Below the pieces are notes generated by a model. The model was not told the DNA's origin, searched no databases, and saw only the letters and a list, made by a program, of their open reading frames with translations. Positions 1-6,275 of a stretch of 7,878 nt of DNA are shown here, in pieces; position 1 is the first letter of the stretch; every line of letters starts with the position of its first letter. The stretch is from Pseudomonadota bacterium (GTDB taxonomy: Bacteria > Pseudomonadota > Alphaproteobacteria > Rhizobiales > Rhizobiaceae): NCBI GenBank assembly GCA_003242525.1, contig QGUU01000097.1, positions 1-7,878 of the forward strand, written 5' to 3'. The position numbers were made by a program, and so were the translations under genes.

Positions 1-202
1 GGTGACTCTGCCGCGCGGTGCGGCCTGCCCGTTTGGCTTCAGGCGGCAACCCACGCAACCCAACCGGCCAGCGGCAGAGCAGATCGGCTGATTCAGAAGG
101 TGATGACGTCTGCCTGGCCATGCCATGTGACAGAACAGACGTGGGAGCTGCGGCTGGCGCGGATGTTTGCAAGGGCCAATGGTCGGCGCGGGTTGAGTTC
201 AC
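1..202. other. Window-edge stretch without an assignable gene
   Basis: This lies downstream of the MaoC pair. Two frames stay open across it. On the plus strand, frame 1 reads from the window edge to a TGA at 241-243, without a visible start. On the minus strand, the frame of the MaoC gene continues past its TAA with an immediate GTG at 202-200 and stays open to the window edge. Neither translation resembles a family I recognise. The plus-strand reading lacks the strong third-position GC bias expected of a gene in such GC-rich DNA. Either could be the end of a neighbouring gene, but open frames arise readily by chance here. The sequence beyond base 1 would decide. Confidence 0.3.
106..142. 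repeat. Inverted repeat, 7-base perfect arms
   Basis: ACGTCTG at 106-112 is matched by CAGACGT at 136-142, with 23 bases between. Inside the loop, TGGC and GCCA flank CAT and could form a small second stem. The element lies about 60 bases after the stop codon of the MaoC gene. No T-run follows on either strand, so it is not a typical intrinsic terminator. It may be a 3' RNA structure, a protein site, or chance. Confidence 0.3.
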
Positions 203-661
203 TTACTCCGCCTGGACGAGCACGGCACTGTCAAACTGGATGACCTTGTCCCCGGTGGAATCGAATCCCTCGCCCAACAGGGTCAGCACACGCCATCCCG
301 GCCGTGAAGCGAGAGCGCGATGTTCGAGCGCCGTGCGCGTGTAGGAAACCGTTTCTCCCGCATAGACCGGCTTAAGCCATTTTAGGTTCCTGAAGCCGGG
401 GGAGGGGCCAAGGACGGGCCCTGAGCCGGGGCCATTCCACGGGCCAGGTGGCGTGGCCAGGTTGCACTTCATCCATACGGCCGCCGTATGCCATCCCGAC
501 GCGCAAAGCCGGCCGAAGATGCTGCCCCTGGCGGTCTCCTCGCTGAGGTGGAAAGGCTGCGGATCATATTTGCGGGCGAATTCGACTATGGCCTCGGGCG
601 TGAACGTATATGACCCGATCGGTACCGCCACGCCGATGCGGAAGAACTCATCCAGAGTCAT
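203..661 (-). CDS. MaoC family dehydratase (hotdog fold), second of a tandem pair
   Basis: This 152-residue protein is the size of a single hotdog domain. The MaoC/(R)-hydratase active-site region is visible at about residues 28-40 as F-A-R-K-Y-D-P-Q-P-F-H. It supplies the Asp33 and His38 that correspond to the catalytic pair of (R)-specific enoyl-CoA hydratases. A conserved S-G-W-H-T follows at about 55-59. The family hydrates or dehydrates acyl-CoA thioesters; the substrate cannot be read from the sequence. The usual N of the D-x-N-P-x-H motif is Q here. The ATG at 661-659 overlaps the upstream stop as ATGA, which suggests translational coupling to the preceding paralogue. It has no signal peptide or membrane segment and is probably cytoplasmic. 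It may act as a homodimer or a heterodimer with its neighbour. Confidence 0.88.
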   Translation of the reverse strand: MTLDEFFRIGVAVPIGSYTFTPEAIVEFARKYDPQPFHLSEETARGSIFGRLCASGWHTAAVWMKCNLATPPGPWNGPGSGPVLGPSPGFRNLKWLKPVYAGETVSYTRTALEHRALASRPGWRVLTLLGEGFDSTGDKVIQFDSAVLVQAE

Positions 662-1122
662 TGATCGGCATCCCCCCGCTTCAGAAACATGCCGGTGTGC
701 TCCAGTTCAAACACGCTTTCCCCGCGCTGATTGATCAACTCGGAGCGCATGCTGACGAAACCGAGCTTCGGCCTCGATCGGGATGTCCGCCTCGAGAGCA
801 CCTTGATCCGGCCGGTGAGCGTATCGCCGGCCAGAACCGGCTTCTTCCATTTCACCTGATCGATGCCGGGAGCCCCCTGGGAGGTGGAATCGAGCAGATA
901 GGCGTCGCACATCATGCGCATGAAGATCGCGCAGGTATGCCAGCCGGACGCCGAGAGCCCGCCAAGGATACTCGCCCTGCCTGCTGCCTCGTCCAGATGC
1001 ATCGGTTGCGGATCGAATTCCGAGGCAAAGGCAATGATTTCTGCGGCTGACACCGTTTTGGAGCCGAGGTCGATGGAGGTGCCCTCGACAAAATCTTCAA
1101 ACGCCCATTTCTTGTCGGTCAT
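658..1122 (-). CDS. MaoC family dehydratase (hotdog fold), first of a tandem pair
   Basis: This protein of about 154 residues is a paralogue of the gene directly downstream. Both share the D-P-Q-P-x-H-L block, a conserved A-S-G-W-H-T, and a similar C-terminal W-K-K/L-K-P-V motif. With the start used here, the presumed catalytic residues are Asp37 and His42. The family is that of (R)-specific enoyl-CoA hydratases and related acyl-CoA dehydratases; the substrate is unknown. I chose the ATG at 1122-1120 because an AGG lies 9 bases upstream. A GTG two codons earlier (1128-1126) is possible but would sit only 3 bases from that AGG. The stop overlaps the next start by 4 bases. The gene follows ychF after about 128 bases, so it may belong to the long rplY unit or have its own promoter. 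Confidence 0.88.
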   Translation of the reverse strand: MTDKKWAFEDFVEGTSIDLGSKTVSAAEIIAFASEFDPQPMHLDEAAGRASILGGLSASGWHTCAIFMRMMCDAYLLDSTSQGAPGIDQVKWKKPVLAGDTLTGRIKVLSRRTSRSRPKLGFVSMRSELINQRGESVFELEHTGMFLKRGDADQ

Positions 1123-1250
1123 TGTCACGTGCCTGATCCGGTCAAGTCTTCGCCCTCATCATAAAGATCCGCTGCACTCAACAAGCTCCGGCAGAGGCTG
1201 CACCGTCAGGGTCTGTAGCGCCAGCCATCAGGGTCACTGAGAGCCGCGCT

Positions 1251-2354
1251 TCAGGTGTTGAACTTGAAAAGCATGACGTCGCCGTCCTGGACGACGTAAT
1301 CCTTGCCCTCGTCCCGCGCCTTGCCGGCTTCCTTGGCTGCGACCTCGCCGCCAAGGGCGATGTAATCCTCATAGGCGATGGTCTGGGCGCGGATGAAGCC
1401 GCGCTCGAAGTCCGTGTGGATCACGCCGGCAGCCTGCGGTGCCTTTGTTCCCCTGACGATCGTCCAGGCGCGCGTTTCCTTCGGTCCTGCGGTGAAATAG
1501 GTGATGAGGTGAAGCAGCTCGTATCCGGCGCGGATCAGCTTGTCGAGGCCAGGCTCCTCCAGCCCGATGGCGTTGAGGAACTCACGCTGCTCCTCCTCGG
1601 GCAATTGAGCCACCTCTGCTTCGATGGCCGCGGAAATAATTACCGTGCCCGCGCCCTGTGCCGCAGCCATCTTTTCAACGGCGGCGGTGTAGGCGTTGCC
1701 GGTCGCGGCATCTGCCTCGGCGACGTTGCATACGTAAAGCACGGGGTGCGACGTGAGCAGGTTAAGGCTGTCGAGGAGCTTCAGCTCTTCCGGGGGTAGA
1801 GTCTTGCGCAGGATGCGCGTCGGCTTGCCGTCCTGAAGCAGCGCCAGAGCCTGCTCCATGACCGGCAGAATCCCCAGGGCTTCCTTGTCCTTGACCTGGG
1901 CGCGTTTGCGCATCTGGACTATTCGGCGCTCAAGGCTGTCGAGGTCCGCCAGCATCAGCTCCGTTTCGACGGTTTCGGCATCCGCGACCGGATCGATGCG
2001 GCCTTCGACATGGGTGATGTCGTCGTCCTCGAAGCAGCGCAGCACATGAACTATCGCGTCAACCTCGCGAATGTTGGCGAGAAACTGATTGCCCAACCCT
2101 TCCCCTTTGGAAGCGCCGCGCACCAGGCCCGCAATGTCCACGAAGGAGATGCGGGTGGGGATGATGTCCTTGGATTTCGCGACAGCCGCGATCTTCTGAA
2201 GCCGCGGGTCGGGCACCGCCACCTCGCCCGTGTTCGGCTCGATGGTGCAGAAAGGATAGTTGGCAGCCTGTGCGGCCGCAGTTCGCGTCAGTGCGTTGAA
2301 AAGTGTCGACTTGCCAACGTTGGGCAAGCCAACGATGCCGCATTTGAAACCCAT
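1251..2354 (-). CDS. ychF: YchF, redox-regulated ribosome-associated ATPase (Obg family)
   Basis: This is a full-length 367-residue member of a near-universal family related to Obg GTPases but preferring ATP. YchF/Ola1 binds the ribosome and is linked to stress response and translation. The P-loop G-L-P-N-V-G-K-S-T is at residues 9-17. The family block N-Y-P-F-C-T-I-E-P-N lies around 32-41. The G3 motif D-I-A-G is at 73-76 with Leu77 in place of the catalytic Gln, as is normal for this hydrophobic-substituted class. The altered G4 N-V-A-E at 210-213 explains the relaxed base specificity. A helical insertion spans about 125-200, and a C-terminal TGS-type domain spans about 283-366. The ATG start has AGGA 9 bases upstream. 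It lies 81 bases after pth, its common genomic partner. Confidence 0.97.
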   Translation of the reverse strand: MGFKCGIVGLPNVGKSTLFNALTRTAAAQAANYPFCTIEPNTGEVAVPDPRLQKIAAVAKSKDIIPTRISFVDIAGLVRGASKGEGLGNQFLANIREVDAIVHVLRCFEDDDITHVEGRIDPVADAETVETELMLADLDSLERRIVQMRKRAQVKDKEALGILPVMEQALALLQDGKPTRILRKTLPPEELKLLDSLNLLTSHPVLYVCNVAEADAATGNAYTAAVEKMAAAQGAGTVIISAAIEAEVAQLPEEEQREFLNAIGLEEPGLDKLIRAGYELLHLITYFTAGPKETRAWTIVRGTKAPQAAGVIHTDFERGFIRAQTIAYEDYIALGGEVAAKEAGKARDEGKDYVVQDGDVMLFKFNT

Positions 2355-2393
2355 GATGATCGGTCCTGTGGGGAAGCAGATATTTGGCTCAGG

Positions 2394-2422
2394 CTATGGG
2401 CGAAAGAACGGAGCATCGTCAA
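2394..2422 (-). promoter_or_regulatory. Candidate promoter ahead of ychF
   Basis: In the 81-base pth-ychF gap, TTGACG (2422-2417) and CCATAG (2399-2394) are separated by 17 bases. The -35 is strong but the -10 is poor. Transcription would start near 2387, giving a leader of about 33 bases. This would let ychF be expressed apart from rplY-pth. The call rests on pattern matching only. Confidence 0.27.
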
Positions 2423-2435
2423 GCCTTGAGGGAGC

Positions 2436-3191
2436 TCAGTCGCGCCCCAGCAGCTTCTTCAGCATGGCGGCCATCGGCCCGCTTTCCGGAATTTTCGCGG
2501 CTGGTTGTTTGGGGCGTGCCTGGCGGATATGGCTTTGCGCCTTCGGCGATACGTCCTTGCTTTGCGCCTTGGGCTTGCGTTCCTTCGCAGGAGGCGTGTC
2601 TTCGGGACCGGTGGGCTGCAACCGCTCGCGCAGCGTCACCGTAACCCGGTTCATGAAGCCGTTGTCGTCGCCGCGGACGATCAATTCGGCATGGTCTGCC
2701 ATAGCGTCCAGCAGGACATCCAGCCATTCGCGATCGGCCTTGGAGAAATCGCCCAGCACATGGCCGTGCACCATTTCCTTGGCCCCGGGATGGCCGACAC
2801 CGATGCGAACGCGCCTGTAGTTCTGGCCGATGTGCTGATCGATGGAACGGATGCCGTTGTGGCCGCCGGCCCCACCGCCGATCTTGACGCGGATCTTGCC
2901 CGGCGCGAGATCGATCTCGTCATACAGGACGGTGACGGCGGATGGGTCGAGCTTGTAGAAGCGCAACGCCTCGCCAACGGCCTGGCCGGACAGGTTCATG
3001 AAGGTCTGCGGTTTCAGGAGCAAAACCTTCTCGCCGCCAAGCCTGCCTTCGGCGATCTCGGCCTGGAATTTCCTGGACCAAGGCGAAAAGGAATGGCGGC
3101 GGGCAATAGCGTCCACCGCCATGAAGCCAACGTTGTGCCTGTTGTTGGCATACTTCGCGCCCGGATTGCCGAGACCTGCAAGTAGCAGCAT
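2436..3191 (-). CDS. pth: Peptidyl-tRNA hydrolase with extended C-terminus
   Basis: Pth cleaves the ester bond of peptidyl-tRNA released from ribosomes too early, recycling tRNA in the cytoplasm; it is normally essential. The start region reads G-L-G-N-P-G with Asn9, then R-H-N with the catalytic His19. T-F-M-N (63-66, Met65), Y-D-E-I-D-L (Asp91) and G-H-N-G (Asn112) supply the other active-site residues known from E. coli Pth. The conserved domain ends near residue 190. Another 60 residues or so follow, rich in Pro, Lys, Ala and Ser and ending in a short M-L-K-K-L-L-G-R-D helix, so the protein is 251 residues against about 194 in E. coli. A strong GAGGAGG sits 8 bases before the ATG. The gene follows rplY by 29 bases, which implies cotranscription. 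Confidence 0.97.
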   Translation of the reverse strand: MLLLAGLGNPGAKYANNRHNVGFMAVDAIARRHSFSPWSRKFQAEIAEGRLGGEKVLLLKPQTFMNLSGQAVGEALRFYKLDPSAVTVLYDEIDLAPGKIRVKIGGGAGGHNGIRSIDQHIGQNYRRVRIGVGHPGAKEMVHGHVLGDFSKADREWLDVLLDAMADHAELIVRGDDNGFMNRVTVTLRERLQPTGPEDTPPAKERKPKAQSKDVSPKAQSHIRQARPKQPAAKIPESGPMAAMLKKLLGRD

Positions 3192-3199
3192 CGAAACGG

Positions 3200-3206
3200 C
3201 CTCCTC
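3200..3206 (-). promoter_or_regulatory. Strong Shine-Dalgarno site of pth
   Basis: GAGGAGG lies 8 bases before the pth ATG, inside the 29-base gap after rplY. It is the best ribosome binding site in the window and fixes the pth start. It indicates independent, efficient initiation of pth on a shared transcript. Confidence 0.75.
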
Positions 3207-3220
3207 GGGCGACGAAGCGA

Positions 3221-3856
3221 CTATTCTTCCGCCTTCTCCTCAGCTTCGGCCGGTTCGCCTTCAGCAGCTTCTGCCTCGGGCTTCATGGCCGACGAGCCGG
3301 CGATGGTGGCGATTGTGAAGTCACGATCGGTGATGACGGGCCGGACGCCCTCGGGCAGCGTCACCGCGGAAATGTGGATGGTATCGCCGATTTCCCTGCC
3401 TGCCAGATCAATGGTGATGGCGTCCGGGATCGCATTGGCCGGGCAATTGAACTCGATTTCGTGGCGCACGATGTTGAGCACCCCACCGCGCTTGATGCCG
3501 GGCGACTTGTCCTCGTTGATGAAGCGGACCGGGACGTTGACGTTAACTTCCGTATCCTTGCCCACCCGCAGGAAGTCCACGTGCAGCGGGAAATCCTTGA
3601 CCGGATCGAGTTGGTAGTCCTTCGGCAGGACCCGGATCTTCTGTCCGTCCACGTCGATCGTGGCAATCGTGGTCAGAAAGCCGCCGCCGTGAATCTTGTA
3701 GTAGACGTCCTTGTAGGACAGGGCGATGGCCAGGGGAGGTTGCTTGGCGCCGTAGATGACGGCAGGTATCTTGCCTTGACGGCGAACTGCACGGGCGGAC
3801 CCCTTACCGACCTGTTCGCGAGTCTCGGCCTTGAGCTCATAAGTATTGTGGCTCAT
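3221..3856 (-). CDS. rplY: 50S ribosomal protein L25 / general stress protein Ctc
   Basis: This 211-residue protein is the long, two-domain (Ctc-type) form of L25, which binds 5S rRNA in the large subunit. The N-terminal L25 domain (about 5-95) carries the signature [10 protein letters not shown] followed by I-P-A-V-I-Y-G (17-36), and D-F-P-L-H-V-D-F near 88-95. The second beta domain (about 100-187) includes P-V-R-F-I-N-E and R-P-V-I-T-D-R-D-F. An acidic tail of Glu and Ala from 192 to the end has no ribosomal contact I can infer. The ATG has AAGGA about 7 bases upstream. It is the first gene of the rplY-pth-ychF unit, with a promoter-like sequence about 175 bases upstream. E. coli L25 is only the first domain, of about 94 residues. 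Confidence 0.96.
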   Translation of the reverse strand: MSHNTYELKAETREQVGKGSARAVRRQGKIPAVIYGAKQPPLAIALSYKDVYYKIHGGGFLTTIATIDVDGQKIRVLPKDYQLDPVKDFPLHVDFLRVGKDTEVNVNVPVRFINEDKSPGIKRGGVLNIVRHEIEFNCPANAIPDAITIDLAGREIGDTIHISAVTLPEGVRPVITDRDFTIATIAGSSAMKPEAEAAEGEPAEAEEKAEE

Positions 3857-3982
3857 GGCGTTTCCTTTCGTGTTGTGGAGCGTTCGCGGAGGACGCAGGC
3901 CCTATCCGTGAACGTGGAAAGCCGCCATCTTTTCGCATGGCCCAGTCCGAACCCAATGTCGCTTCCGGGGAATGCGGAGCCG

Positions 3983-3997
3983 GCGGCCCTCGGCCGC
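3983..3997. other. Short GC hairpin in the rplY leader
   Basis: GCGGCC and GGCCGC form a perfect 6-base stem around a 3-base loop. No T-run follows in either direction, so it is unlikely to be an intrinsic terminator for the exporter gene ending at 4067. If transcription starts near 4024, the hairpin lies in the rplY 5' leader. It could equally be a chance feature of GC-rich DNA. Confidence 0.3.
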
Positions 3998-4030
3998 GTT
4001 GCCTCCAAGGGTGTCTACGCGGATGGCGGC

Positions 4031-4059
4031 TCTATAGCGGATGCCGGCAGGTGGCGCAA
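4031..4059 (-). promoter_or_regulatory. Candidate promoter of the rplY-pth(-ychF) unit
   Basis: TTGCGC (4059-4054) and TATAGA (4036-4031) are separated by exactly 17 bases, close to the vegetative sigma-70 pattern. This is the best promoter match I found. It starts 8 bases beyond the stop codon of the exporter gene. It would initiate near 4024 and give rplY a leader of about 168 bases. The 210-base gap 3857-4066 holds no convincing gene. Confidence 0.5.
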
Positions 4060-4066
4060 GGCAGCG

Positions 4067-5326
4067 TCATGCCGCCTTTCTCGCTTCCTTCATGTTTGGC
4101 AGGAAGACGGTAAGCAGGCCGACCAGAGGCAGGAACGAGCAGACCTGATAGACATAGTCGATGCCCCTGGCATCGGCCACGACGCCCAGTATCGCTGCCG
4201 CGATTCCGCCCATGCCGAAGGCGAAGCCGAAGAAGATGCCGGCTATCATGCCGACGCGGCCGGGCACCAGCTCCTGCGCAAGGACGACAATGTTGGAGAA
4301 GGCCGACGACAGGATCAGGCCGATCAGGGTCGTCAACACTATGGTCCATTCGAAATTGGCGTAAGGCAGTGCCAGCGTGAAGGGAAGCACACCTACAATG
4401 GAGAACCAGATCATTGCCTTCTGGCCATAGCGGTCGCCAAACGGTCCGCCAAGCAGGATGCCGAGCGCCGAGGCTCCCAGGAACACGAACAACATGACCT
4501 GCGAAGCCTGCACGGAAACGCCGAACTTTTCGATGGCGTAGAAGGTGTAGAAGCTGGAGATCGAGGCGACATAGGCATTCTTGGAGAAAACCAGCAGGGT
4601 AAGCACAATCAGCGCCCACATCACGCGGCTCCTGCCGAAGGGGGAGACGAAAGGCGAGGCCTTGCGGCTGGCCATTGTCGCCCGGTAGCGGCTGTACCAG
4701 TTGCCCACTTTCCACAGCACGACAATGCCAATGAGCGAGCCGACGGCGAACCATGCAATGCTCGTCTGGCCGAGAGGCACGACGATGAAGGCCGCCAGCA
4801 ACGGACCCATCGACTGGCCGAAATTGCCGCCGACCTGGAAGAGCGATTGCGCCAGCCCATGCCGGCCGCCGGAGGCAAGGCGGGCAATGCGCGAGGATTC
4901 GGGATGGAAGACCGCCGAACCGATGCCGATCATCGACGCGCCGAGCAAAAGCAGCCAGTAGTGGCCGGCATAGGCCAGTACGAGCAGGCCGACCAGCGAC
5001 GAGCCCATACCCCAGGAAAGGGAGTAGGGCATGGGTCTCTTGTCCGTGACCATGCCCACCACTGGCTGAAGAAGCGAGGCCGTGACCTGGAAAGTGAAGG
5101 TCAACAGGCCGATCTGCCAGAAGTCGAGGCCGTAGTTGTCCTTAAGCAGCGGATAGATCGCCGACAGCAGCGACTGCATGATGTCGTTGATGCAGTGGCA
5201 GAAGCTCACAGCCAGGATGACGGCAAAGACCGTGGACTGCGCGGACGCCGATGCGCCCGATCCGCCGCCTTGTGGTGCTGTTGCGGTCGTATCGGTCAAG
5301 GAGTGCTCCAATGGTCCTGGCGGCAT
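4067..5326 (-). CDS. MFS efflux transporter, Fsr (fosmidomycin resistance) family
   Basis: This is an inner-membrane major facilitator protein of up to 419 residues with about 12 hydrophobic segments between residues 33 and 408. The Fsr hallmark block at about 140-170 is present: F-H-P-E-S-S-R, then G-G-R-H-G-L-A-Q and Q-V-G-G-N-F-G. I also see N-D at 47-48, an L-L-Q-P-V-V-G helix followed by a T-D-K-R-P loop (about 85-98), and the second-half loop G-D-R-Y-G-Q-K (297-303). E. coli Fsr exports fosmidomycin by proton antiport; the substrate here is unknown. The ATG at 5326 has no Shine-Dalgarno. A TTG at 5299-5297, preceded by GGAG with 6 bases between, would begin M-T-D-T-T and may be the true start. 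The gene is divergent from an AraC-type regulator, its likely controller. Confidence 0.93.
   Translation of the reverse strand: MPPGPLEHSLTDTTATAPQGGGSGASASAQSTVFAVILAVSFCHCINDIMQSLLSAIYPLLKDNYGLDFWQIGLLTFTFQVTASLLQPVVGMVTDKRPMPYSLSWGMGSSLVGLLVLAYAGHYWLLLLGASMIGIGSAVFHPESSRIARLASGGRHGLAQSLFQVGGNFGQSMGPLLAAFIVVPLGQTSIAWFAVGSLIGIVVLWKVGNWYSRYRATMASRKASPFVSPFGRSRVMWALIVLTLLVFSKNAYVASISSFYTFYAIEKFGVSVQASQVMLFVFLGASALGILLGGPFGDRYGQKAMIWFSIVGVLPFTLALPYANFEWTIVLTTLIGLILSSAFSNIVVLAQELVPGRVGMIAGIFFGFAFGMGGIAAAILGVVADARGIDYVYQVCSFLPLVGLLTVFLPNMKEARKAA
5306..5309 (-). promoter_or_regulatory. Shine-Dalgarno favouring a downstream TTG start for the exporter
   Basis: GGAG at 5309-5306 stands 6 bases before an in-frame TTG at 5299-5297. 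The ATG at 5326 has no comparable site. A TATAAG at 5345-5340 could be the -10. It would place the 5' end about 7 bases before the ATG, too short for a ribosome site, but about 34 bases before the TTG. Confidence 0.4.
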
Positions 5327-5354
5327 GGCCGCGCCGGCGCTTATAGTCCCGTTG

Positions 5355-5396
5355 CTCGCGGAATTCCTTCGTGGTTTGATCTATTACCTACGCGAG
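5355..5396. promoter_or_regulatory. Inverted repeat in the divergent promoter region, possible AraC-type operator
   Basis: CTCGCG (5355-5360) and CGCGAG (5391-5396) are perfect inverted copies with centres 36 base pairs apart. A GGAATTCC palindrome at 5360-5367 adjoins the first arm. The element sits between the exporter and regulator genes, where an AraC-family protein would be expected to bind. The arms are short, so chance is possible; conservation in relatives would be the test. Confidence 0.35.
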
Positions 5397-5406
5397 TGGG
5401 CCAACC

Positions 5407-6267
5407 ATGTCATCCAGCCTCCCCAATCCTGCTGGGCCAGTTGCCGATCTGTTTGACCTCCATCGGCAACGACTCGACTGGCTCGAACGAGCCAGCGGCC
5501 CGATTCTGGCGTTACTTTCCGAGTATCCGGATGGCTATCGCGTTCCGGAACACCATCACAGCCGCGCTCAATTGCTGCATGCGCTGTCGGGCGTCGTGCT
5601 GGTGAGAACGCAATTCGGACGCTGGATGGTCCCGCCTGACCATGCGATCTGGATACCCGCCGCCGTCGAGCACGAGGTCGAAATGCTGGGTCAGGTGTCC
5701 ATGCGTTCGATCTATGTCGCGCCCGATGCCATGGAGGGCCTGCCGGCGCAGCTTAGGGTGGTCGGCGTCAGCAATCTGATGCGGGCCTTGATCGTGGAGG
5801 CGGTCGAACAGGCGGAGCAGGAGAGGTTTTCCCGGCGGGGGGAGCTTCTGTCGGCGCTGATGCTGCAAGAAATCCCGAGATTGCCGGAGCGTCCCCTTGG
5901 ACTTCCGTTTCCTGCCGACACGCGCATGGCGGCATCGTGTCGCCGCTTCGTTGGAGAGCCTTCGCCACATACCACCATTGATGAATGGGCCAATGCGGTG
6001 GGCATGAGCAGGCGCAGCTTTACCCGTGTTTTCCACCGCGAGACCGGGCTGTCCTTCTCGGCCTGGCGTCAGCAAGCCCTCCTTTTCGCGGCCCTGCCAA
6101 GGCTGGCGGATGGAGAGTCGGTCACTCAGGTGGCGCTGGATCTCGGCTATGAGAGCGTGCCGGCCTTCACCACCATGTTCAAGCGTATGATTGGATTGAC
6201 CCCGCGGGACTATATGCGCGGCGTGCGGGACGCGGAAAAGGGGCCGACGGGGTCGGCCCAGCCGTAA
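5407..6267 (+). CDS. AraC-family transcriptional regulator with N-terminal cupin-type domain
   Basis: This 286-residue DNA-binding regulator has an N-terminal AraC-type cupin domain at about 44-105. It includes H-H-H-S-R-A-Q-L at 49-56 and W-I-P near 82-84, the usual style of ligand-sensing AraC proteins such as NimR (YeaM). The C-terminal tandem helix-turn-helix domain spans about 190-272. The first helix pair is near W-A-N-A-V-G-M-S-R-R-S-F-T-R-V-F. The second is D-L-G-Y-E-S-V-P-A-F-T-T-M-F-K-R, followed by the classic G-L-T-P-R-D-Y. It probably controls the divergent Fsr-type exporter and itself; the ligand is unknown. The ATG has only a weak GA-rich ribosome site. The last codons contain the probable terminator of the convergent prs gene, and the stop lies 8 bases from the prs stop. 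Confidence 0.93.
   Translation: MSSSLPNPAGPVADLFDLHRQRLDWLERASGPILALLSEYPDGYRVPEHHHSRAQLLHALSGVVLVRTQFGRWMVPPDHAIWIPAAVEHEVEMLGQVSMRSIYVAPDAMEGLPAQLRVVGVSNLMRALIVEAVEQAEQERFSRRGELLSALMLQEIPRLPERPLGLPFPADTRMAASCRRFVGEPSPHTTIDEWANAVGMSRRSFTRVFHRETGLSFSAWRQQALLFAALPRLADGESVTQVALDLGYESVPAFTTMFKRMIGLTPRDYMRGVRDAEKGPTGSAQP
6236..6259 (-). terminator. Intrinsic terminator of prs, inside the 3' end of the regulator gene
   Basis: Read on the minus strand, an 8-base perfect stem GGGCCGAC / GTCGGCCC with a 3-base loop (6259-6241) is followed by C and then TTTT (6239-6236). This is a classic GC stem plus T-run. It is placed 17 bases after the prs stop codon. The bases also encode residues near the C-terminus of the convergent regulator (about G279 to S283). 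On the plus strand no T-run follows, so it should act only for prs. Confidence 0.6.
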
Positions 6268-6275
6268 GGCCAGCT

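Noticed and set aside
1158..1184. TTGTTG and TATGAT on the minus strand ahead of the MaoC pair, as a promoter
   Set aside because: The spacer is only 15 bases and the -35 is poor. Without other support I do not list it as a feature.
3837..3938. Short upstream frames in the rplY leader: a 33-codon frame overlapping the rplY start, and an 8-codon frame at 3902-3928
   Set aside because: Neither has a convincing ribosome binding site, and neither contains a run of regulatory codons. Both are expected by chance.
3374..5605. A 743-codon open frame on the plus strand antisense to rplY, the exporter and part of the regulator region
   Set aside because: It lies opposite clearly recognised genes, crosses their intergenic gaps and has a composition rich in Asp, Gln, His and Arg typical of antisense frames in GC-rich DNA. 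It shows no domain.
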